A DNA stretch of 62,234 nucleotides. It comes from an uncultured Collinsella sp. Lineage in GTDB: Bacteria > Actinomycetota > Coriobacteriia > Coriobacteriales > Coriobacteriaceae. Each line of letters opens with the position of its first letter. Within the stretch, counting starts at the first letter, position 1. Positions 29,750-40,800 of the stretch are shown here, piece by piece. The position numbers and the translations under genes are program-made. The DNA is taken from assembly GCA_900758475.1 (NCBI GenBank), contig CAAERQ010000041.1, positions 1 to 62,234 on the forward strand, given 5' to 3'. The notes under the pieces were generated by a model, which saw only the letters and a program-made list of their open reading frames with translations, did not search any database and was not told where the DNA came from.

Positions 29750-29780
29750 TGGACACCCCCAGGGGGTATGGGTGTATAGT
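29750..29780 (+). promoter_or_regulatory. copA promoter with CsoR-type operator in a 19-bp spacer
   Basis: TGGACA (29750-29755), a 19-base spacer and TATAGT (29775-29780). The spacer carries ACCCCCAGGGGGT with outer ACACCC/GGGTGT, a GC-tract dyad like known CsoR operators. The csoR gene is the third gene of this operon. Confidence 0.7.
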
Positions 29781-29827
29781 ATCGGCAGGTTAACAATTCC
29801 AACACTACGCCACAGAAAGGAGAAGCC

Positions 29828-32170
29828 ATGGCTCAAGATAAGTTCGACGTGGGCGGCATGACATGCGCCGCTTGCCAGGCGCACGTGGACCGCGCCGTGA
29901 GCAAGCTCGACGGCGTCCAAAGCGTCGCGGTCAACCTGCTCGCCGGTTCCATGATGGTCGACTATGACCCCGCGCAGGTCTCCCCCGACGATATCTGCAC
30001 TGCCGTCGACCGCGCGGGCTATTCGGCCTCGCCCGTCAGCACGGGCACCGATGCCGCCAACTCAAGCGGCAACGCGCAAGCCAGATCCGGAGCCACCCAT
30101 ATGGAGTCGCCCACCAAAAAGCTAGAGGCCACTGCCTCCGCTATGCGCACCCGACTCATCATCTCAATCATCTTTCTTATCCCGCTGTTCTACATAGGCA
30201 TGGGACACATGCTCGGCTGGCCGCTGCCCGGCATCTTCACGGACCATATCCACAGCATGACGCTCGCCCTCACCGAGCTTGTCCTGCTCATCCCCATCGT
30301 CTACATCAACGACGCGTACTTTATCAACGGCTTCAAATCACTCGTGCACGGCGCGCCCACCATGGACGCCCTCATCGCCGTCGGTGCCACCGCTTCCATT
30401 GCCTGGTCGCTCTACGCCATGTTTATCATGGCCGACCAGCTGGCCGCCGGGCAGGTTCACGAGGCTATGATGACAGGCATGGACAACCTGTATTTTGAGA
30501 GCGCCGGCACCATCCTGTCGCTCGTCACCGTGGGCAAATATCTCGAGACGCGCAGCAAGTCCAAAACCGGCGGCGCTATCGAGGCACTCATCGACCTAGC
30601 ACCCAAGACCGCGACCGTCGTTGCCGACGACGGCACCGAGACCACCGTCGACGTCGACAGCATCCTTCCCGGCCAGGTCCTGCGTGTGCGCCCCGGCGAG
30701 TCTATCCCTGTCGACGGCGTGGTACTCGAGGGCGCGTCGGCCGTGGACGAGAGCGCGCTCACCGGCGAGTCCATCCCCGTGGAAAAGGCCGCCGGTGACA
30801 CCGTCAACGCCGCCACGGTCAACCGCACCGGATCGTTTACCTTCCGTGCCACACGCGTGGGCGCCGACACGTCGCTTGCCAAGATCATCCAGCTTGTCGA
30901 GGACGCCAACGCCACCAAGGCGCCCATTGACCGCATGGCCGATAAGGTCGCCGGCGTGTTTGTGCCCGTGGTGTTTGCAATCTCGGCCGTGACCTTTGTG
31001 GCGTGGATGGCACTGACCGGCAGCGTGAACGAGGCGCTCACCTCCGCCGTGGCCGTGCTGGTGATCAGCTGCCCGTGCGCGCTGGGCCTGGCCACGCCCG
31101 TCGCCATTATGGTGGGCACCGGCAAGGGCGCCGAGATGGGCATCCTGTTTAAGAGCGCCGAGGCGCTGGAGAATCTGCGCAACGTGGGCACCGTGGTGCT
31201 CGATAAGACGGGCACCGTCACCCGCGGCAAGCCGGCCGTGACCGATATCGTGGTTGCAGCGCGCGCCGACGGCTCGCCCGCCATGAGTGAAAAGGCGCTG
31301 CTCAAGCTTGCCGCCGCACTAGAGCGCCAGAGTGAGCACCCACTGGCCGAGGCGATTATGGCCGAGTGCGAAACGCGCGGAATCGTCGCACGCATGGTCG
31401 AGGACTTTGCCGCCGTGCCCGGACGAGGCGTTACGGCACGCGAGGGGCAGAATACCATCGCAGCCGGCAACGTTCGTCTGATGAACGAGTTGGGTGCTGC
31501 CGTGCCTACGGACCTTGCCGAGCAATTTGCCACCGAGGGCAAAACGCCGCTGTTCTTTGCCAAGAACAGCGAGCTCGTTGGCACCATCGCCGTGGCTGAC
31601 GAGGTCAAAGAAACGAGTGCCGAGGCCATCGCCGCGCTCCGCAAGCTCGGCGTCGACGTGCGCATGCTCACCGGTGACAACCGCGTGACAGCAGAGGCCA
31701 TCGCCCGCCGCGTGGGACTCACCAGCGAGCAGGTTATCGCCGACGTTCTTCCCGCCGACAAGGAGCGCCACGTGCGCGAACTGCAGGATGCGGGCGGCAA
31801 GGTCGCCATGGTGGGCGACGGCATCAACGACTCCCCCGCCCTGGCGCGCTCCGACGTGGGCCTCGCTATCGGCACCGGCGCCGACATCGCCAAGGAGGGC
31901 GCCGACGTGGTACTCATGCGCAGCGACCTCATGGACGTCGCCCGCGCCATCGAGCTTTCGCGCGCCACGATCCGCAACATCAAGCAGGACCTGTTCTGGG
32001 CACTGTTCTACAACGGCATCGGCATTCCGCTGGCGGCGGGCGTGTTCTTCCCGCTCACCGGATGGCAGCTCTCGCCGATGTTTGGCGCCGCGGCCATGAG
32101 CCTGTCGAGCGTCTGCGTCGTAAGCAATGCGCTGCGCCTAAAATCCTTTAAGCCTAAAGTGGCAAAATAG
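29828..32170 (+). CDS. copA: copper-exporting P1B-type ATPase
   Basis: A 780-residue Cu(I) exporter of the inner membrane. It has one N-terminal metal-binding domain (GGMTCAACQAHV, Cys13 and Cys16), eight membrane spans with the transport motif CPCALGLATP, the TGES actuator loop, the phosphorylation site DKTGTVTRG, the P1B-specific SEHPLAEAI and the late membrane motif FYNGIGIPLAAG followed by MSLSSVCVVSNALRL. Length is normal. ATG has AAAGGAG seven bases upstream. First gene of a copper operon with copZ and csoR; expression is expected to rise when copper releases CsoR. Confidence 0.95.
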   Translation: MAQDKFDVGGMTCAACQAHVDRAVSKLDGVQSVAVNLLAGSMMVDYDPAQVSPDDICTAVDRAGYSASPVSTGTDAANSSGNAQARSGATHMESPTKKLEATASAMRTRLIISIIFLIPLFYIGMGHMLGWPLPGIFTDHIHSMTLALTELVLLIPIVYINDAYFINGFKSLVHGAPTMDALIAVGATASIAWSLYAMFIMADQLAAGQVHEAMMTGMDNLYFESAGTILSLVTVGKYLETRSKSKTGGAIEALIDLAPKTATVVADDGTETTVDVDSILPGQVLRVRPGESIPVDGVVLEGASAVDESALTGESIPVEKAAGDTVNAATVNRTGSFTFRATRVGADTSLAKIIQLVEDANATKAPIDRMADKVAGVFVPVVFAISAVTFVAWMALTGSVNEALTSAVAVLVISCPCALGLATPVAIMVGTGKGAEMGILFKSAEALENLRNVGTVVLDKTGTVTRGKPAVTDIVVAARADGSPAMSEKALLKLAAALERQSEHPLAEAIMAECETRGIVARMVEDFAAVPGRGVTAREGQNTIAAGNVRLMNELGAAVPTDLAEQFATEGKTPLFFAKNSELVGTIAVADEVKETSAEAIAALRKLGVDVRMLTGDNRVTAEAIARRVGLTSEQVIADVLPADKERHVRELQDAGGKVAMVGDGINDSPALARSDVGLAIGTGADIAKEGADVVLMRSDLMDVARAIELSRATIRNIKQDLFWALFYNGIGIPLAAGVFFPLTGWQLSPMFGAAAMSLSSVCVVSNALRLKSFKPKVAK

Positions 32171-32202
32171 GCTCACCATTAAGTCCATTTAGAACGGGTT
32201 TT

Positions 32203-32288
32203 CCAGGTGCCCGAGATTGACCTGAAAGAGGAGCGACGCGTACTTTGGTACGCGAGCGACGGCTTGAAGGTCAAGGTCGGGTGGCTGG
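32203..32288. repeat. 86-bp structured dyad between copA and copZ
   Basis: Outer arms CCAGGTGCCCGAGATTGACC and GGTCAAGGTCGGGTGGCTGG pair with a few mismatches, and the centre holds GCGTAC tttg GTACGC. It precedes the copZ ribosome site by about 20 bases and could set the copA/copZ ratio by processing or partial termination. Confidence 0.6.
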
Positions 32289-32317
32289 GAAAGCCGACAC
32301 AACAGAGAGGGATACCC

Positions 32318-32539
32318 ATGCGTTACACAATCAAGACTTCCGGCCTCATGTGCGGCCACTGCGACGCCACTGTCGAGACGGCACTGCTCAACGTGGTCGG
32401 CGTGACCGACGCCGACGCCGATCACGAGACCCAGACCGTCCAGGTGAAGTGCGCCGACACCGTGACCGCCGAGCAGCTCGCCGCCGCCGTCGAGGCCGCG
32501 GGCGAGAAGTTCCACGCCCTGTCCGTGACCGCCGCGTAG
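32318..32539 (+). CDS. copZ: CopZ-like copper chaperone
   Basis: A 73-residue heavy-metal-associated domain protein. The Cu(I) site is Cys12 and Cys15 in SGLMCGHCDATV; the rest follows the beta-alpha-beta-beta-alpha-beta ferredoxin-like fold (VVGVTDADADHETQTVQV; TAEQLAAAVEAAG). It hands copper to CopA and to the repressor. AGAGAGG lies eight bases before ATG; the open frame runs 37 codons further upstream through the hairpin but is not plausible as protein. Confidence 0.92.
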   Translation: MRYTIKTSGLMCGHCDATVETALLNVVGVTDADADHETQTVQVKCADTVTAEQLAAAVEAAGEKFHALSVTAA

Positions 32540-32587
32540 CAGCTACCAGAAGCACTCGACCCCATCGACCAGAAACGAGGACCCGCC

Positions 32588-32860
32588 ATGATGGCAGACC
32601 ACAAATCGGTGACCCGCATGCTCAAGACGGCACGCGGCCAGATCGACGGCATCTTGCGGATGGTCGATGAGGACCGCTATTGCGTCGATATTTCCACGCA
32701 GCTCATGGCCACACAGGCGCTCCTCGCGCGCATCAACGCCGACGTGCTCAAGGCGCATATCGAGGGCTGCGTGACTTCGGCAATCGAATCGGGCGACGAA
32801 GACCTCAAAGCCGCCAAGCTCGCCGAGATCGAACGCGTCGTCGACAAACTCTCCAAGTAA
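32588..32860 (+). CDS. csoR: CsoR-family copper-sensing repressor
   Basis: A 90-residue all-helical repressor. The Cu(I) ligand set Cys32, His57 and Cys61 (DRYCVDIS; LKAHIEGC) is complete, which marks CsoR rather than the formaldehyde sensor FrmR. The N-terminal RMLKTARGQIDGILRM is the DNA-facing helix. In the family, tetramers bind GC-rich dyads and release DNA on Cu(I) binding; the dyad in the copA promoter fits. Start ATG (two in tandem) with GAGGA upstream. Confidence 0.94.
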   Translation: MMADHKSVTRMLKTARGQIDGILRMVDEDRYCVDISTQLMATQALLARINADVLKAHIEGCVTSAIESGDEDLKAAKLAEIERVVDKLSK

Positions 32861-32904
32861 TTGGGGCATTGGAAACAGACTTCTTTGCACCGTCTTGGTG
32901 TTCC

Positions 32905-32951
32905 GGGGACAGGTATGTTTGCACCACATTGGTGCAGATTAACCTGTCCCC
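32905..32951. repeat. family B palindrome, compact copy
   Basis: GGGGACAGGTATGTTTGCAC.. and ..GTGCAGATTAACCTGTCCCC pair at 18 of 22 positions around CAT, between csoR and the next gene. No T-run follows. Confidence 0.8.
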
Positions 32952-33006
32952 CTTGCTCTAAATCGGGTATAAAGGCGTGCAGCATATCGAACGAAAGGCA
33001 ATTTGC

Positions 33007-33480
33007 ATGAATGACTTTATGAAGGGTCGCAATGGCGCCGATGAACTCACCATCGTAATGGGTTTTGCCGGCATCATCATCGCGATGATCGGATCGATAG
33101 CCCACATCCAGTGGCTCAGCTGGATCGCCATCGCCGTCATCGTAATTGGCGTGCTGCGCGGCCTGTCCAAAAACATCGATGCACGTCGCAAGGAGAACGA
33201 GACCTTTGTCGCCGCGACTGCCAATGTTCCCGGCTTGGGCAAATACGTCGCCAGCTTGGGCGGCGGGACTGCGGCTTCCAACGCCTCGCGCGCGGCCGGC
33301 ACCAGCAAGGAAGACTTTGAGCGCGCCAAGCGAACGGCCAAGAAGATGTGGAAGGGCCGCAAGACCACGGCGTACCTCAAGTGCCCCAACTGCGGCCAGA
33401 TGCTGTCCGTCCCCAAGGGCAAGGGCAAGATCCGCGTCACCTGCCCCAAGTGCCACGCCAAGATGGAAACGCGCTCCTAG
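33007..33480 (+). CDS. small membrane protein with C-terminal zinc ribbon
   Basis: A 157-residue protein with two membrane spans (about residues 13-32 and 36-54) and a soluble C-terminus ending in a zinc ribbon, CPNCGQ and CPKCHAK. A lysine-rich segment (FERAKRTAKKMWKGRK) precedes the ribbon. Proteins of this kind occur in many Actinomycetota and Firmicutes without assigned function. The start at 33007 is chosen because GAAAGG lies upstream and the ten preceding codons are not conserved-looking. Independent of the cop operon by a family B repeat. Confidence 0.75.
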   Translation: MNDFMKGRNGADELTIVMGFAGIIIAMIGSIAHIQWLSWIAIAVIVIGVLRGLSKNIDARRKENETFVAATANVPGLGKYVASLGGGTAASNASRAAGTSKEDFERAKRTAKKMWKGRKTTAYLKCPNCGQMLSVPKGKGKIRVTCPKCHAKMETRS

Positions 33481-33502
33481 CCGCTACACCATAGGGCAAA
33501 AT

Positions 33503-33538
33503 AAAAGCCGAGGCCTCGCACTGAGACCTCGGCTTTTT
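33503..33538 (+). terminator. intrinsic terminator
   Basis: AAAAGCCGAGG ... CCTCGGCTTTT with a T-run, 22 bases after the zinc-ribbon gene. It is symmetric enough to serve the convergent amidohydrolase too. Confidence 0.9.
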
Positions 33539-33587
33539 GCATGGGGCGACATCATTCGATAAAGCTGTCGCCCCGTCGCGCCAGCGC

Positions 33588-34958
33588 CTAAGCTACGCCG
33601 TCGCGGGCGAGCTCCTCGGCCAGCGCCTCAGCCGGCATGGCCATAATCGTGTCGAGCTCGTTATCAACCTCGGGGATACGCTTCACCTTGAGCTTGCGCA
33701 CCAGATCACCGCGGCACATCACGTGCATTGGCTCACGCAGAGCGCACAGGTCATCGAGCGGGTTCTCGCGCGTCACCAGGATATCGGCGACCTTACCGCA
33801 CTCGATTGTGCCGGTCTCGCCGCCCAGGCCCAGCAGCTCGGCATTGACCTGCGTGGCCGTATGCAGCGCAAACGCATTGCTCACGCCCACGTACTTGGCA
33901 AAATAGGCCACCTCGCGCCACATGTCGTACTGGGTCACGAACGGGCAGCTCGAATCCGTGCCCAGGCCTACCTTGATACCGGCTTCCAGCGCCGCACGCG
34001 CACTCTCGATAATGCCCGAGCATACGATGTCGCCGTTCTTCTTTTGCGTGTCAGTCGAATGAGTCTTCTCCGGATCGAGCAATACAAACGGCAGTGCGGG
34101 GCTGATGGTGCAGGTCACGCTGGGCGCACGCCCCTCAAGCTGTGTACCCGCGGCGCCGCGGTACAGCTCCAGGATCTCGGGCGTCAACGGAGCGCCGTGC
34201 TCAATCGTGTCAACGCCGGCCTCAAGCGCGGCCTTCACGCCCTCGGTGCTCTCGATATGGGCCATAACCGGAAGGCCCATATCGTGCGCCGCCTTGCACG
34301 CCGCCGCGGCGACATCGACCGGCATGCGCAGCACGCCCGGCTCGCCCACCTCAGTCGCATCGAACACGCCGCCCGTTACGAACAGTTTAATGACATCGGC
34401 ACCGCGCGCATACAGGTCGCGCACCTGTTCGGCCGCCTCGGCGGGACTGTTAGCCACCTGGGCGAACAAGCCAGCACCATGGCCCCCCGGCACCGTAACG
34501 CCCGTTCCCGGCGCCACCAGGCGAGGACCTTGATACTTGCCGGCATCGATAGCATCGCGCACGGCAAGATCCGCAAACAGCGGGTCGCCCGCGCCACGTA
34601 CCGTTGTCACGCCGCTTGCCAGCTGTTGTTGGGCGCTGCCCTTAAGAATGTGGCGCACGATGGCGCGCCCCACGGGATTATCGAGCTTTTTCATCAGCGC
34701 GCCCGCATCGCCCGCCGAAACCGGCTTGCCCGAGCCGCACAGATGCACATGCATATTGATGAGGCCTGGCATGAGATACGCCCCTGCCAGGTCGATGACC
34801 TCGGCACCTGCAGGCGCCTGCGCCACAGCACTCGGCCCCATCCATGTGATGACGCCGCGTTCGACGACCACGGCCATGTCGGGCTGCGGCTCCATATGTT
34901 CCGAACCATCCAGAACGGTCGCATTGATAAACAACGTGGAACGATCGGCAGACGCCAT
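33588..34958 (-). CDS. amidohydrolase-superfamily metal-dependent hydrolase
   Basis: A 456-residue cytosolic amidohydrolase, imidazolonepropionase/prolidase-like branch. Metal-site motifs: His70 and His72 in PGLINMHVHLCG, later AHIESTEGVKAALEAGVDTIEHG with two histidines, and the catalytic Asp in GLGTDSSCPFV. Substrate is not evident; related enzymes act on Xaa-Pro dipeptides, cyclic imides or lactams. GGAGGAG lies before ATG at 34958; the frame extends 70 codons further up but without a ribosome site. The 324-base upstream interval contains the second hairpin array. Confidence 0.85.
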   Translation of the reverse strand: MASADRSTLFINATVLDGSEHMEPQPDMAVVVERGVITWMGPSAVAQAPAGAEVIDLAGAYLMPGLINMHVHLCGSGKPVSAGDAGALMKKLDNPVGRAIVRHILKGSAQQQLASGVTTVRGAGDPLFADLAVRDAIDAGKYQGPRLVAPGTGVTVPGGHGAGLFAQVANSPAEAAEQVRDLYARGADVIKLFVTGGVFDATEVGEPGVLRMPVDVAAAACKAAHDMGLPVMAHIESTEGVKAALEAGVDTIEHGAPLTPEILELYRGAAGTQLEGRAPSVTCTISPALPFVLLDPEKTHSTDTQKKNGDIVCSGIIESARAALEAGIKVGLGTDSSCPFVTQYDMWREVAYFAKYVGVSNAFALHTATQVNAELLGLGGETGTIECGKVADILVTRENPLDDLCALREPMHVMCRGDLVRKLKVKRIPEVDNELDTIMAMPAEALAEELARDGVA

Positions 34959-35109
34959 ATCGAGCTCCTCCCTCACGATTAACATGAACATTTGTCCATT
35001 ATCGCCCAGCGCGACAGGGTTACTGCGGACATATCGGCTAACGGGAGGAAGAGAAGGACGTGAGGATAAACAGACCAGCGCAGCGATGCTTCGGTCGTTC
35101 CAGCAAAAC

Positions 35110-35247
35110 GTCTTGATCTGTAACAGGTAGATGGCCAAACGGCCCCTTGTTGTTACAGATCGAGACATTCAGTCGAGTCTGCACCTGTTCATCTCGATCT
35201 GTAACAACTACGGGTCCAAACGGTCTCTAGACGTTACAGACCGAGAC
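35110..35247. repeat. 57-bp hairpin array (family D), cluster 2, two units
   Basis: Units 35110-35166 and 35191-35247, each exactly 57 bp, separated by 24 bases. Arms are GTCTTGATCTGTAACA / TGTTACAGATCGAGAC and close variants. It lies between the stop of the unknown gene at 35283 and the start of the amidohydrolase, which point the same way. Confidence 0.92.
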
Positions 35248-35282
35248 AAATAGACAGGCGGCGGCGCTGCGACAGCCCAACC

Positions 35283-35990
35283 CTACTCCCATTCCTGTTC
35301 GTAGATGTTGAGCGACTTCACATACCGTCCCCGGGCACCCATGACGTCGCGGACCAGCCTCAGAAAGAAGCTGATACACGAGGTATCGAAGCCATCTTCC
35401 AGGTCTTCCGGATGAACGGCGCCGGGCCCGTCGACCGCCGTATCGCTCAGGTGCGCAATGTCGTAGAGGTAGAGCTGCCCCGCCGTCAGCAAAATATCGT
35501 CAACGCACGCGATGCGCACCGCAATCGCACCATCGCGCCAGTGCTCTTTTTGCACGATATGTGGGTCGTAGACATCAAAACGACGGTCGGTGCGCGTATC
35601 GCGCAGCGCGACCATACCAGTCGCCGGATCCTTGTCCAAAATGCCAAAGCGAGAGAAATAGTGCGTGTCGCGCACCTGTTCGAGCCGCCTGAGCGAAGCA
35701 GGCGAAAGCGACGCCGGCGGCTCGTCAACATACAGCCCAAGCAGCGTCTTGCCGTGGTAATAGGGGCGCTCAAACAGCAGCCAATCGGTAAATGCCATGT
35801 TATAGGCCATGATTTCGTTTTGCGAGGGCTCCTCGCAATAGCTGAGCCATGGATCGACTATCACTTCGAACTGTGTGCGCGCCGACTCCAAAAACTGGAA
35901 CTTTCGCAGCATCCAAAACTGGGCCATGTCGGCAATATCGTCACCGACGGCCTCGGCCAGACGTCCCCGGTCCAAAACATGATCAGCCAT
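35283..35990 (-). CDS. protein of unknown function, 235 residues
   Basis: I do not recognise this protein. It is soluble, moderately acidic and rich in aromatic residues, with no signal peptide, membrane span, CxxC or nucleotide-binding motif. Landmarks are AQFWMLRKFQFLESARTQFEV in part, ITDWLLFERPYYHGKT-like FTDWLLFERPYYHGKT, and DTSCISFFLRLVRDVMGARG. Codon use matches its neighbours and GAGGAGG lies six bases before ATG, so it is a real gene. It stands alone between two repeat-containing gaps, which gives no functional hint. Confidence 0.7.
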   Translation of the reverse strand: MADHVLDRGRLAEAVGDDIADMAQFWMLRKFQFLESARTQFEVIVDPWLSYCEEPSQNEIMAYNMAFTDWLLFERPYYHGKTLLGLYVDEPPASLSPASLRRLEQVRDTHYFSRFGILDKDPATGMVALRDTRTDRRFDVYDPHIVQKEHWRDGAIAVRIACVDDILLTAGQLYLYDIAHLSDTAVDGPGAVHPEDLEDGFDTSCISFFLRLVRDVMGARGRYVKSLNIYEQEWE

Positions 35991-36256
35991 GGCATCCTCC
36001 TCAAACTGATGAACCTCAATTTGAGCTTACGAGGAGGGCTCGCGGTCGCCGCCAGCGCGGGCGAAATGAGCATCGGGTTGCAAACCAGATACTGACCGAA
36101 TACTTGACGGAACGCTTGACCGATACGTTATACCGAAACAAAACCCCAGTTAAACATAGGCAAATAAGCAGAGATTTTGAGCTTGCCAGCCACAGCCATC
36201 ACGAAAACAGCAAGGTACCGCGAGTCCGCACGTCAGCAAATGAGCGGTCAGACGTC

Positions 36257-36320
36257 AAGAGTGTCCCCGGCGACTAGACAAAATAGAGTGTCCCCAATGA
36301 CTAGTCGTTGGGGACACTCT
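36257..36320. repeat. palindrome AGAGTGTCCCCAA / TTGGGGACACTCT with a half copy
   Basis: Perfect 13-base arms at 36285-36297 and 36308-36320 around TGACTAGTCG, preceded by a direct half copy AGAGTGTCCCC at about 36259. It ends 12 bases from the gltD stop and could serve as the gltD terminator (ATTTTG follows on the minus strand). The rest of the 342-base gap 35991-36332 shows no gene. Confidence 0.8.
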
Positions 36321-36332
36321 TGAATGACTGCC

Positions 36333-37814
<1,482 letters not shown>

Positions 37815-37819
37815 GGCAC

Positions 37820-40800
37820 TTACGCCTCCTTCTTGGTCGAAGCAACAGAGCTGGCAGCCACGGACGCAGCGCCCGCAGCACCGCCCGCAACATCGAAGCG
37901 AGCAACATCCGCGGCGCTCGCGCGACCGGTCACAATGTCAAACGCCAGCTCCTCGGCCTGCGCATGCGTCTTGCCGACGGCCTCGGCGGCGGCGGCAATC
38001 GCCAGCACGCGCTCGTACTCGGTCGGAATGACCTTCACAAAGTGCTTGCTCATCGTCTCAAAGCTGTAGAGCAGCTTAATGCCGCGCGGGCTCTGCGTCG
38101 CGTCCACGTGCTCCTGGATGAGCTCGCGAATCTGCGCCAGCTCGCCGGCCGTCGGGGCTTTAAGCTCGACGCTCTCGTGGTTCACACGGGCATCGAGCGT
38201 GCCGTACTGGTCAAAGACATAGGCCACGCCACCCGTCATGCCGGCGGCGAAGTTCTGCCCGACCTCGCCCAGGATGAGTGCCAGACCACCCGTCATGTAC
38301 TCGCAGCCATGGTTGCCGCAGCCCTCGACCACCACGGTGGCACCGGAGTTGCGTACGCCAAAGCGCTGGCCTGCCAGGCCGTTAATGAAGCCGCGGCCGC
38401 TCGTGGCGCCAAAGAACGCAACGTTGCCCACGATGATGTTCTCATCGAACTTGTAGGTCGCATGCGGGTTGGGGCGCACCGACACCTCGCCGCCCGAAAG
38501 GCCCTTGCCAAAGTAGTCGTTGGCGTCGCCGCACACGTTGAGCGTAATGCCGCGCGGCAGGAAGGCACCAAAGCTCTGACCGGCCGAACCATCGCAATCG
38601 ATGGTGATGGAGCCGGCGGGCAGGCCCTCGGGATGCGCCTTGGTCACCGCGTTGCCCAAGATGGTGCCCACGCAGCGGTTGACGTTGGCGATATCGGCGC
38701 GGAAGCGAATCGGACGCAGGTGCGCACGGGCATCGGCCGTATAGGGCACAAACAACGTGGAGTCGAGCGTCTTGTCGAGCTCGCCGTCCGCAGCCATCTG
38801 GGGCAGGAAGTGACGGCCGTCGGCACCCGGGATGTGGGCACCAAACTCACAGGTCGCGCTCGCCAGCACGGGCGACAGATCCAGCAGGTTAGCCTTGCGG
38901 TTGCCCGGGACCTCAATCTGGCGCAAGCACTCGGGATGGCCGACCATCTCGTCGATGGTGCGGAAGCCCAGGCTCGCCATGACCTCGCGCAGCTGCTCGG
39001 CAACAAAGAGCATAAAGTGCTCGACGTGCTCTGGCTTGCCGCGGAAGCCGCGACGCAGGCGGCAGTTTTGCGTAGCGATGCCGGCCGGGCAGGTATCCTG
39101 CTGGCAGTCGCGCTGCATGAGGCAGCCCATGGAGATGAGCGGCATGGTCGCAAAGCCAAACTCCTCGGCACCCAGCAGGCAGGCGACGGCAACATCGGTG
39201 CCGTCCATGAGCTTGCCGTCGGCCTCGAGCACCACGCGCGAGCGCAGGCCGTTTTGCAGCAGCGTCTGCTGGGCCTCGGCAAGACCGAGCTCCAGCGGCA
39301 GACCCGCGTGCCAAATGGAATCGCGCGCCGCAGCACCCGAGCCGCCGTTATGGCCGCTGATCAAAATCTTGTCGGCAGCACCCTTGGCAACGCCGGTGGC
39401 GATGGTGCCGACGCCGGCCTCACTGACCAGCTTGACCGACACGCGTGCGCCGGGGTTGGCGTTCTTAAGATCGAAGATCAGCTCTGCCAGGTCCTCGATA
39501 GAGTAGATGTCGTGGTGCGGCGGAGGCGAGATCAGGCCGATGCCGGGCGTGGACTGACGGACCTCGGCAATCCAGGGGTAGACCTTCTTGCCGGGCAGGT
39601 GACCGCCCTCGCCGGGCTTGGCGCCCTGGGCCATCTTGATCTGAATCTCGAAGGCGCTGCACAGGTAGCGGCTCGTCACGCCAAATCGCGCACTTGCCAC
39701 CTGCTTGATTGCGGAGTTCTTGGAGTCACAGTTAGCCAGCGGGGTCTCGCGGCGCGGGTCCTCGCCGCCCTCGCCGGAGTTGGAACGGCCATGCAGGCGG
39801 TTCATGGCGATGGCCATGCACTCGTGTGCTTCCTTGCTGATGGAGCCGTACGACATGGCGCCGGTGTTAAAGCGGCGGACGATGTTGAGCGCGGGCTCGA
39901 CCTCGTCGAGTGCCACCGGAGTGCGGCCGCTGGCATCAAAGTCCAGCAGATCGCGCAGGCGCACGGCACGGCCGGTGCGGTGCAGGCGGGCGCTGTACTC
40001 CTTAAAGGTGTCGTAGCTGTCCTCACGGCAGGCGGTCTGCAGCAAGTAGACGGTCTGCGGATCGATGAGGTGATCCTCGCCGCCGAGCGGGCGCCACTTG
40101 GTCAGGCCCAACGTGGGCAGCTGATCGGGAGCCGGGCTCTTAAGGATAGCGAGCGCGGCGTCATAGCGCTCATTTTGCTCGCGTTCGACGTCCTCGACAC
40201 CCATACCGCCCACACGGCTCACCGTGCCGGCGAAGTACGCGTTGACGAACTCCGGCGTAAAGCCAACGGCCTCGAAGATCTGCGCGGAGTGGTAGCTCTG
40301 CACCGTGGAGATGCCCATCTTGGACATGATGGAGACGATGCCCGCCGTCGCGGCCTTGTTGTAATTGGCGATGCCCTGCTCGGCCGTCACAGCCAGGTCG
40401 CCGCGTGCCGCCAGATCGCGGATGCACGCATGTGCGTTGTACGGATAGACGCCGCTCGCGGAGTAGCCCACCAGTGCCGCAAAGTCGTGCGGGGACACGG
40501 CGTCGCCGCACTCCACCACGATATCGGCAAAGGTACGCACGCCGGCGCGGATCAGGTGGTTGTGCACGCAGCCCACAGCGAGCAGCGACGGCACGGGCAC
40601 CCCGCCCACAGCGGCACGATCGCTCAACACCACGATGTTCACGCCGTCGCGGACCGCAGTCTCAACGTCCTCGGCAAGCTGCTTGAGCGCAGCCCGCAGC
40701 GCGCCCTCGCCGGCATCGCGGCGGTACACGGCACGGAAGCGACGGGTCTTAAAGCCCACGCGGTCGATGGCGCAGATGCGGTCGAACTCCTCCTCGCTCA

